Origin: Erodium maritimum
Taxonomy: Eukaryota > Streptophyta > Magnoliopsida > Geraniales > Geraniaceae
Assembly: GCA_963921825.1 (NCBI GenBank)
Contig: OY997592.1
Coordinates: 26,949,730-27,013,729, forward strand
Direction: 5' to 3'
DNA: 64,000 nucleotides
The first letter of the stretch is position 1. The number at the start of each line of letters is the position of its first letter. The notes beneath the pieces are model-generated. The model ran no database searches. It saw only the letters and a program-made list of their open reading frames with translations, and was not told where the DNA came from. A program made the translations under genes and the position numbers. Below, in pieces: positions 55,960 to 64,000 of the stretch.

Positions 55960-57320
55960 TTGCAATATAGGTTAATCTTCACTTCACCTCGGTTTAGTAT
56001 TTCTCTGATGAGGTGGATATGTCGTAGTACATGTTTGGATTTGTTATGCGATTTGGGATTTTAGCTTGCGTAATGGCCCTTGTGTTGTCGCAAAATGGAT
56101 TCACCGGGCTGGATGGGTTTTTAATTACACCCAACCCTGCCGTGAAATTCCAAATAAACATAGCCTCCTTAGCTTCTTCTACAGCATCCATGTACTTGGC
56201 CTCTATCGTAGATTCAGCGACGGTATCTTGGTTTACGCTTTCCCAGCTAAAGCTATGTGATTCAGCTTAAACTCATATCATGACTGACTTCCAAAGTCAT
56301 CTGGATTTCCTTGGAAAACTAGCGTCTACTCATCCTTCGACGACTAGTTCAGCATCATCTTTCCCCCGGGTTAGACTGATGTCTACTGGTACAACGTAAG
56401 GCTTACGAGACGGCCGGTCTCGTACATGTCATGGCATATATGATCGATCCTGCCTCTAGGCGCATGAGATTCGCATCATCCTTTTCATCTCATCAGGTGT
56501 CTTAGGACACTGAGTCTTGTTGAGATGAATGTCATGACTAGTGGGTAAGAGTCCTTTCTTTGAATCGAGCATTGAGAACCTACTCAATGCCTTAAATCCA
56601 AGACCCTCTTGGTGCGATCTCTACATATCTTAATCCCTAAGATATAAGAGCGTCGCCTAAGTCCTTTATTGAGAAATACTTCCTCAACCAAGCTTGAGTC
56701 TCGTGCAAGGTTGTGATGTCGTTTTCAATGAGAACCAGAAAGGTAATCTTTCTCCCACTAGCCTTCTATAAACGCAAGATTCATCCTCGCTCTTGATTAA
56801 GCCAAATCCAATTACAACTTCATCAAAACGAAGGTTCCAACTTTGAGAAGCTTGTTTCCATCCATAAATGGATTTCAACAACTTACAAATCTTTCCTTAT
56901 TCTTCGGATCGACAAAACCTTCTGGCTGAGACATGAAACGTCCTCAGTCAAACTTCCATTCAGGATGGCGGTTTTGACATCCACTTGTCATATCTTGTAA
57001 TTATGATACGCAGTTATGTCAAGAAGAATTTGGATTGATTTTGACCATAGCCCCTAGGGAGAAGGTTTCCTCCTAGTCAATCCATTGGATCTGCCTATAA
57101 CCTTTCGCCACCAGTCAAGCTTTGTAGGTCAGAGGGTTGCCGTCCATGTCCATCTTCACCTTGAAGATCCATTTGCATCCGATGGTCCTCACACCATTTA
57201 TGGGATCAACCAGTTCCCAGACTTGGTTGTCCGACATGGATTGCATTTCCTCCCTCATGGCTCCCAGTCATAACTCGGAGTCGGGCCCATCCACGACTTC
57301 TTGAAAGGTGGCTGGATTAT
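55960..57320 (-). pseudogene. pol: A3 reverse transcriptase (YVDD deleted) and RNase H remnant
   Basis: The minus strand reads TFQEVVDGPDSEL from about 57310 and CKWIFKVKMDMDGN. After a frame break comes LKSIYGWKQASQSWNLRFDE (to 56684). Near 56745-56715 the sequence goes from FWF (out of frame) to ENDI, with the same 21-bp loss of the catalytic box as A1 and A2: GGTTCTCATTGAAAACGAC. Thumb and RNase H follow (VEEAKEAMFIWNF, PFCDNTRAITQAK, 56191-55994), with stops. Confidence 0.88.
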
Positions 57321-57468
57321 CGTGATCCACCATGACTTCATTGTCTCCTCCGGACACCATATCTTTGAGGTGGACGACTGATCCTTTCAGATCGCCTTGG
57401 ACCTTCCAGAATTGTAATAAGAATTGGTTCTTACTCTACGACCATCTCTTGCTCCCTTTCTAGTGTGT

Positions 57469-58420
57469 TTAGACGGATCTGTACCATCCTGAATTTATTT
57501 GCGATGCACAGTCCTCCCAATGACGTCTTTGGAAACAAAACTTCTTTTCCATAAAGACCCCACCCCAAGTGACGAACACCATGTTCTCACTGGGTTTGTA
57601 GAAGTGGTATCCCCTTGTTTCTTTGGGATACCCCACGAAGGTACTTATCTCATATCTTTGTTCGAGCTTAGTCGAAACCAAATGTTTCACATAATCCTCG
57701 CAACCACAAATATTTAGGAAGGACAAAGTGGGCATCCTCCCATGGCATTTCTAAATTGGTGTCCCTTCCACAACCTTCATCGGAGCCCAATTCACTATGA
57801 ATGCGGTCGTCTCTAGAGCATAACCCCAGAAAGAGATTGGGAGATCAGTCCAACTGATCATGGATCGGACCGTATCCAATAAAGTCTGATTTCTTCGCTT
57901 GGACACAACATTCAACTGCGGTGTTCCGGAAGGAGTCCATTCTAAAAAGATCCCGCTATCCACCAGATGATCTAAAACCTCCGTGGTTAAGTATTTTCCA
58001 CCTCGATCCAATCGAAATGTCTTAATACTTTTCCCGAGCGGGTTTTCTACTTCAGTCTTGAACTCTTTGAATTTATCAAAAGGCTTCAGACTTATGTCTT
58101 ATTGAACAGACATAACCATATCTACTATAATCGTTAGTAAATGTGATGAAGTAGCTAAAACCCCTCTTGGCTAGCGAATCTATTGGTCCACACACATCCG
58201 AGTGTATCAGCCCTAATAATTCACCCACCCTTTCACCGCGACCGATAAAGGGCGCTTTAGTCATTTTTCCCATCAAACAAGCCTTGCACCTATCGATCGA
58301 ATGAAATTCGAATGGACCTGAAAGCCCGCGCTTCTGAACTGCTGATAAGCGCTTCTTGTTTATGCGGCCCAAATGACAGTGCCATAACAGAGTTAGGTTT
58401 AAATCATACTATTTAGACCT
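57469..58420 (-). pseudogene. pol: A3 integrase remnant
   Basis: GRINKKRLSAVQKRGL and CKACLMGKMTKAPF (58372-58255). Core: IHSDVCGPID (first Asp), FTNDYSRYGY, then from 58011 DRGGKYLTTEVL and WTPSGTPQLNVVSKRRNQ. The catalytic Glu position is Lys. This is the longest continuous stretch of integrase among the A copies (IN frame 58011-57751, WTDLPISFWGYALETTAF). The connection region is open at 57735-57469. Confidence 0.88.
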
Positions 58421-58429
58421 CTTCGTATT

Positions 58430-59330
58430 AACCTAATATATAGAACTTGAGGCATTGTTACCCATATCTAATATGTACAATCCTCCAACCAAGTTAGTAG
58501 TAGCATAAAACATATCATTGCATAAAACATTGAAAACTCCATTTCCAATATTAACATTATATCCTTCCTTGTCAAACACAGATGCAGATATAATATTCCT
58601 ACTAAAAGTAGGTATGCAATATACATTATACAATACTAAGACAAGGCCACTTGGAAAAGAAAGACTCATGGATCCTACAGCAGTTGCCACAACTTTGAGG
58701 TCCACTTCGTGCTTTCCAAACCTCTCCAACTTTCAGCCACTATATGTTAGTGGATGTGTGAGATTCAGTCCTAGTATCTAATACTCATGAATCTTTGGAA
58801 GTAGAGAGATGTAGCTCTATATAGTTAATACCGGATGATGGCACGGTCCCATCGCCCTTCCTTAGATCATCCGGGTTTCCTGATAAAGGCGCAGTCCTAC
58901 TGTCCTTCTTCAGATCATCCAGGCTATCTAATGAAGACGCAGTCCCACTACCCTTCTTCAGATCAGTCGTGAACTTCGTATAATTCCGATTCCAATGACC
59001 AGGCTGTTGGCAGTAGGAGCAGACATTCTCAGGTGTCTCATCTTTCCCTCTAAGTACGCATGGGCCCCGCCCTTACCACTTCCAATTCCCTTGTTGACCA
59101 TCAGAATACCCTTGGGTCCCAAATCCCTGATATTCTTCTCAGCAGTTAATGACACTTCATGTAACTCTGATATGGTCTTAGACACAACCTTGTCATGAAC
59201 ATATTCTTTGCGATCAGACTTGAGGATTATCCTCAAAATTCTGTACCAGTCCAAATAGTTTATCCCATTTAGTTTGACCCTATTAAGAATGTTTTTAATG
59301 ACAAACTATTAATGTTCGCTGAATTTGCAA
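58430..59330 (-). pseudogene. gag: A3 gag (core deleted) and protease remnant
   Basis: The start codon has mutated (ATG to ATT at about 59330). NGTNYLDWYRILRII, YVHDKVVSKTISELHEV shows the family core deletion. The zinc knuckle CSYCQQPGHWNRNY (about 59027-58985) ends in Tyr instead of Cys. Then 48-bp repeats (about 58965-58836) and LDTRTESHT at about 58790-58755, with Arg for the DTG glycine and a stop replacing the preceding Trp. The protease C-terminal block is open at 58729-58433. Confidence 0.87.
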
Positions 59331-59500
59331 TTTGATCTACAACAGATAAAATTCAATCAGTAAACTGAACAAATTTTATGAAGATCAAGCTTAAACACCA
59401 ACAATCGATTCTATACCTTTAGAATCAAAAACCAAGATCCTTGATTCACTCGATCAAGCTGAACGAAGGCTCACCACTCAATCGAGCTATGTAGGTAGGA

Positions 59501-60970
59501 CCCCGTCTAATCACATCCAATGTGACTCTTGGCTAGGGTATGTACTTAAGTACACGGCTTACCGTTTCTGATACCCTAGCTCAAACCTAGCTGAGAATCA
59601 TAGTCGGATCCACCAATTTTCAACTATGACCCGCCACTATGTAGGTGCTCCGCTAAGGAGCACGACACCCACATATGTCGTCCAAACGTACTACCCCGCT
59701 TTCCCATGGATGCTCCGCTGAGGCGCACGATACCCATAGGACGAGGAGGTAGTAAGTTGTTGATAATTGGGAGGTATCGGACATGACCCGTTTTTAGTTG
59801 TCCGGTTGTGTTTAAAACTTTTGGCACATCCTAGATGCGATTAGCACATCAACTACATTCCAAATGTAATGATACCTCCAATTACATCCAATGTAATTCT
59901 TCCTTCGAACCCGTCAACTACATCTAATGTAATGACGGTTCTAAGGGCTCACAAACAAGGATTAAAATTCCAATTTTATCTTTGCATGTGAGGTGATATG
60001 CTTGGTAAATAAAGTTAAGCATGCAATTCTAATCCAACACATAGAATTAATCATGCATAAATTAAACCAAGCATAAAGCGATAAATGTGCACATAAAAGC
60101 CCCCTAAACTAACTCCCACTAGCTTCTTGAGCTCCATCGACTCCAAGCCGATGCCAACACCCGAAAAGCCACCAAATGACATTTTCTCCCTTTCTTCGTC
60201 TTGAGCAAAACATTACAATTTAATACACCAAATGACCCCGTCTAATCACATCCAATGTGAATCTTGGCTAGTTTATGTACTTAAGTACACGGCTTACCGT
60301 TTCTGATACCCTAGCTCAAACCTAGCTGAGAATCGTAGTCGGGTCCACCAATTTTCAAGTATGACCCGCCACTATGTAGGTGCTCCACTAAGGAGCACGA
60401 CACCCACATATGTCGTCCAAACCTACTACCCCGCTTTCCCATGGATGCTCCGCTGAGGCGCACGATACCCATAGGACGAGGAGGTAGGAAGTTGTTGATA
60501 ATTGGGAGGTATCGGACATGACCCATTTTTAGTTGTCCGGTTGTGTTTAAAACTTTTGGCACATCCTAGATGCGATTAGCACATCAACTACATTCCAAAT
60601 GTAATGATACCTCCAATTACATCCAATGTAATTCTTCCTTCGAACCCGTCAACTACATCTAATGTAATGACGATTCTAAGGGCTCACAAACAAGGATTAA
60701 AATTCCAATTTTATCTTTGCATGTGAGGTGATATGCTTGGTAAATAAAGTTAAGCATGCAATTCTAATCCAACACATAGAATTAATCATGCATCAATTAA
60801 ACCAAGCATAAAGCGATAAATGTGCACATAATAGCCCCCTAAACTAACTCCCACTAGCTTCTTGAGCTCCATCGACTCCAAGCCGATGCCAACACCCGAA
60901 AAGCCACCAAATGACATTTTCGCCCTTTCTTCGTCTTGAGCAAAATATTACAATTTAATACACGACTCGC
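59501..60970. repeat. 735-bp tandem duplication within the A3 leader
   Basis: Copy 1 is 59501-60235, copy 2 is 60236-about 60970. The two copies are nearly identical. At the junction, TTTAATACAC of copy 1 runs into CAAATGACCCCG, so unit ends are joined with a short filler, CAAATGA, that also occurs nearby (CCACCAAATGACATTTT). The duplicated stretch includes the TTGGA-loop hairpins. Confidence 0.92.
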
Positions 60971-61193
60971 AGGTCGGGAATGAATAAATATTACAAAACA
61001 GTGATTCGACGACCACACCTTGAAAGAATAATTACACGCTAACTTTAACGGCTCGTAGGCCGTGAAAAGCGATAAACAATTAAATCGAGCTCAGGGCTAT
61101 TATGTACACCATGCCAACATCACATCACATATCGTGTTATCAAACAAGCATGTTATCAAACATCATGTGATTTTCCGGTTTTAATTAATAGCC

Positions 61194-61209
61194 AAGTTTC
61201 GAAATTTTT
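61194..61209. repeat. Target-site duplication, left, of the LINE-derived insertion
   Basis: AAGTTTCGAAATTTTT, exactly repeated at 61815-61830. Confidence 0.92.
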
Positions 61210-61645
61210 GGGCCCTGTCGCTACGAAAAAACAGGACGCGCAACCCCAGGATGGAGACCAAATTAGGGAGTTCGGTTATCAGGGTAGTCCGTGGAGGGAA
61301 GCCTTAGAAAAACCGATCTCTAAAGTTGAGCCAAAGAAACGCGGACGTCCAAAGAAAGGTCAGCCGAAGGTGATCGCCCAGCCAGTGGTCGTGTATCAGA
61401 CAAGAGTCAGGGCTGCCGATAAATTTGGACGTTTCATTGTGAACGTTTCTAAAAAAGATAGCTCGGGTAATTGGAACCATAGCTCCAAGGTTTGTAGAAA
61501 GGCAGTCGACCTTTATTCTTTGAGGCTGGCTCAGTACAAGCAGGGCTCTGAGGATGGGAACGAGGAGCACTTGGACTCGAGTGTAGAACAAGCTTTAACA
61601 CCCGTTCCTGTTGCTAATCGGTTTTCTTGTTTTGAATCCGATTAG
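61210..61645 (+). pseudogene. ORF fragment with AT-hook, probably LINE ORF1 C-terminus
   Basis: Open from the insertion edge with no ATG at its start, so it is a 5'-truncated frame of about 144 residues ending at TAG 61643-61645. Visible: a KKRGRPKKGQPK AT-hook-like motif near residues 43-54, a basic middle part and an acidic tail ending NRFSCFESD. The NRFxxxE ending and position before an L1-like tail suggest LINE ORF1, but a retroposed host AT-hook gene is not excluded. No zinc knuckle or reverse-transcriptase motif is seen. Confidence 0.55.
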
Positions 61646-61814
61646 TTATGAGGCAAGGTGTTTTCTGTTCTGTTTTTTGTTTTTGTTTCCCGGTTTGTTT
61701 GTTGCTTTTTGTAGCTGTTCTGGTTTGACGAAAGGTCCTTACGGATCTGCTCTTGGTATGTGTCTACTCTTTATAGACCATATCCTTAATAAACTTTCGC
61801 TTATCAAAAAAACA
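61210..61814 (+). mobile_element. 605-bp LINE-derived retroposon carrying an AT-hook ORF fragment
   Basis: Bounded by perfect 16-bp duplications and ending in TTAATAAACTTTCGCTTATCAAAAAAACA, typical of target-primed reverse transcription by a plant L1. It has no reverse transcriptase: an ORF fragment is followed directly by a 3' UTR of about 165 bp. It inserted into the A3 leader after A3 itself had arrived. Confidence 0.88.
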
Positions 61815-61830
61815 AAGTTTCGAAATTTTT
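61815..61830. repeat. Target-site duplication, right, of the LINE-derived insertion
   Basis: AAGTTTCGAAATTTTT, identical to 61194-61209. Confidence 0.92.
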
Positions 61831-62213
61831 TGATGCTCGGTTTATCGAAACCGTTCAAAAATGAAACTTTTGAACATTTGATCTTCGAGTTCGTCAGGAC
61901 GGTTCCAAACTCGTCATAACTAAAAATGCGGTTTAGCCTTGGCATATCAACCATCCAATGGTCATGCTTGGCCTATCTCCGTCCAACGGAGCCCCATTCG
62001 GTCCCGATTTCGGCTCCCCGAGAGTCCCGCTCCCGAGACCCGAAAAATCAAAAAAAAATTCAAAATTTCCAGATTTGAAAAACTTTTCAAAAAATCATTT
62101 TTCATGCATTAAATCCATAAACAAGAATTTAAAACATGTTACAAACAATTTAACAAATTAACATGTCAAAACCGAAACTTTCAACACCGTCTTGTGAATC
62201 CTGAAGGTAGCAC

Positions 62214-62226
62214 GGCTCTGACACCA
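62214..62226 (-). promoter_or_regulatory. A3 primer-binding site
   Basis: Minus strand TGGTGTCAGAGCC one base after the LTR end; one change (A to G) from the A1 site. Confidence 0.82.
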
Positions 62227-62227
62227 C

Positions 62228-63888
62228 TATTGGGTCTCTTGGTAGGGTTGGAGATGAACCAACTCGCAGCGTAAAATCAATGAAAACCAAGAGACGATTA
62301 AAACCATGAAACAACTAACAAAGAATTGATTCACAAAAGAAAAATTCAGCACTATTTCTAACCAAAACAAGAACACCGGTTAACGAATGATTGGCTTGAG
62401 TCTCCAAGACGACTACGTATCCACATGGGAATCAAAGCCACGTAGTTCTTCTCTTTGAGGACTCAAGAACACAGAGATGGAGGTGGGAGCTTGCCAAACC
62501 CGAAATTGTAGGGAGAGAGGGAGAGAAGTTGTGTTTTCTATTCTTGTCTAGTGCTTGTTATGTTGAAAAAAGATGACTTAAACATAACAAACCTCATACT
62601 TGTCCAACTAAAGGCATGGGTCAAGCATGGTGAGAGTAAGGTGTAAATAGGATAAAGTATGGCTAGATAAGATGGGGTTAGGTGGTGAATCACCAACACC
62701 TTAATCCTTGTCATGCTTACTTAGTACTAATTAATCAAGACTTGACTAATTAGTTACATGGGCCTTGGTTGCATGGGCCTTTCATGGGCCTGTTGTAACA
62801 TGGCCCGTGGCCATTTCCAACGAGGTGCCGTGATTCGCTCATCGCCTCCAACATTATCTGATGCGATCAATCCCAAGACTCCAAGTCTTGTCTCGATCCG
62901 TAAAGTCCTATTCACTTATGAGAACATGACCCAAAACCCAGTTTTGGTCATTTCCAGAGACAACTCCCTTTTGGTCATTCTCAATAAATGTGTCAATGAG
63001 TTTCACCCTCCGGTGTGACCCTTAGGCTTATGCATGTCAATAGATCAACGTAAAATCTCATTTTACTTGATCCTATTTAAGTGGCAACTAACAAGACTTT
63101 AGTATTGCCTGACACTGCATAACGAATAGACCCTGTCGAATCTAACCTTTCCGTCGTCTATGTCACTATCCTTTTAGCTCTGATATCCTGATTGAGATGA
63201 GGAATAGAGCCGTCATCCTTATTATTCTCAATCACTGTTCCTTGATATGTGAGATGACTGAATATATGATACTCAGTATCATGTGCATGGCCATGCTATT
63301 CTTTCAGTCACCCTCTATCAAGCGGCCGAGAACCGATATCTTTCCCATACCTCAGTATGAGGGATAAATCCCTTATCCGTCTTTTGTGTCACTCATGTAG
63401 CCCGTCCCCAAGCCAATTCTGGCCGTTATGGAAGCCCTGTTACGGACAATGTTAGGCTCAGGTCAAACTCAGTTGTTGACTACATAGCAATCACAAAGAC
63501 TCCTTAGTCTAAGGATACATGACAACCTATGACACTGAATATGTTCATGACTTAATCTATGGCACATATTCAAGGCGGGTCGTCCAATATCATGTCCCAC
63601 ATGATATCTATGATCAGACTCCGGAATCCCATTCCAATGACTAATAGAACGTAAGCCATAAAGAGCCATCTTTCATACTACTCGCTTTTAATGAAGCTTT
63701 GTTGACTAGGGACCCATCGAGTGTGATATATCTCGATCTATGGTTCTATTCGCATTGCGGGCATAGATCAGATCACACATCGATATATTACTCCAACACA
63801 TAAGTAATATAAAGCCGCTTTAATTTTATTGCTAACGATGATTTACATTTGGACATTTAGGATTGAACTACGGGCACTAAGACTAACA
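62228..63888 (-). repeat. A3 5' LTR
   Basis: 1661 bp; LTR start at 63888 (TGTTAGTCTTAG on the minus strand), end CCCAATA at 62228. The 27-bp palindrome near 62725-62752 is partly degraded. The last third resembles the A2 LTR subtype. Confidence 0.92.
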
Positions 63889-64000
63889 ACACTCACCGGA
63901 CCCAACCCGTCCAGTACAAGACACAATCACACCCTATCCAACAGCCGCCTCCCCCGCTTCCTAGGCCGGATGCACCACCCAGGACGGCGCTGCCAATCAG
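63889..64000. other. GC-rich flank, possibly gypsy gag linker
   Basis: Base composition changes sharply after the A3 LTR. From 63891 on the plus strand a stop-free frame to the window end is rich in P, Q and R (QPPPPLPRPDAPP), similar in character to Gag linkers or leaders of gypsy elements. Too short to assign. ACACT at 63889-63893 would be the A3 target duplication. Confidence 0.3.

Larger units (their letters stand above)
59331..62213 (-). other. A3 untranslated leader
   Basis: Colinear with the A1 leader but enlarged to 2.9 kb by a tandem duplication (59501-60970) and a LINE-derived insertion (61210-61814). Remaining segments match A1 closely. No coding potential belonging to A3. Confidence 0.8.
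54882..63888 (-). mobile_element. A3: defective Angela/TAR-like copia element on the minus strand
   Basis: About 9.0 kb, reading right to left. Complete 5' LTR (62228-63888), primer site, leader with a 735-bp tandem duplication and a LINE insertion, deleted gag, pol remnants, polypurine tract, and a 3' LTR missing its last 700 bp (54882-55841). Same shared lesions as A1 and A2. The left end is a rearrangement junction, so no TSD can be tested. Confidence 0.93.

Overview
This is repeat-rich nuclear DNA from a flowering plant, probably a eudicot. I found no intact host gene, no tRNA or rRNA gene and no prokaryotic signal. More than 90% of the window is transposable elements, mostly LTR retrotransposons stacked inside one another. 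The species cannot be named from the sequence.

Layout. (1) 1-3635: 3' part of a decayed Ty1/copia element with short LTRs ('Copia-D'), cut by the window start. (2) 3636-4138: unassigned DNA. (3) 4149-5811: a non-autonomous Mutator-like element (MULE) with long inverted termini, an internal tandem array and a perfect 10-bp target-site duplication (TSD). (4) 5925-6544: a 5'-truncated LINE on the minus strand with a 17-bp TSD. (5) 6806-51730: a relic copia element ('A0') split by three separate insertions. Ty3/gypsy 'T1' (6847-26682, TSD CTAAA) carries copia 'A1' (10749-19178, TSD CTGCG) inside its gag gene. Copia 'A2' (27581-35976) lies in the A0 5' LTR. Gypsy 'T2' (36973-47070, TSD TCAAT) lies in the A0 leader. 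(6) 51731-54881: a further copia fragment ('A4'), interrupted by a probable solo LTR of an unrelated copia type. (7) 54882-63888: copia 'A3' on the minus strand, joined head-to-head to A4, with a tandemly duplicated leader and a 605-bp LINE-derived insertion (16-bp TSD). (8) 63889-64000: GC-rich DNA, perhaps gag-like.

T1 and T2 are Tekay/Del-type chromoviruses with LTRs of about 2.8-3.3 kb. T1 keeps every pol domain up to a C-terminal chromodomain but carries stops and frameshifts. T2 keeps only a complete 413-aa gag ORF and has lost reverse transcriptase, RNase H and most of integrase. A0-A4 are Angela/TAR-like copia elements with LTRs of about 1.67 kb.

Most notable result: A1, A2 and A3 share the same set of catalytic lesions. 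These are a deleted gag core, an altered zinc knuckle, a changed protease active site, an in-frame loss of the reverse-transcriptase YVDD box, and lysine in place of the integrase catalytic glutamate. Yet A1 has LTRs that differ at only about a dozen sites and a perfect TSD. This points to a non-autonomous family that kept moving using proteins supplied by another element. Its untranslated leader carries repeated small hairpins with the same loop, which are candidates for a cis-acting recognition signal.
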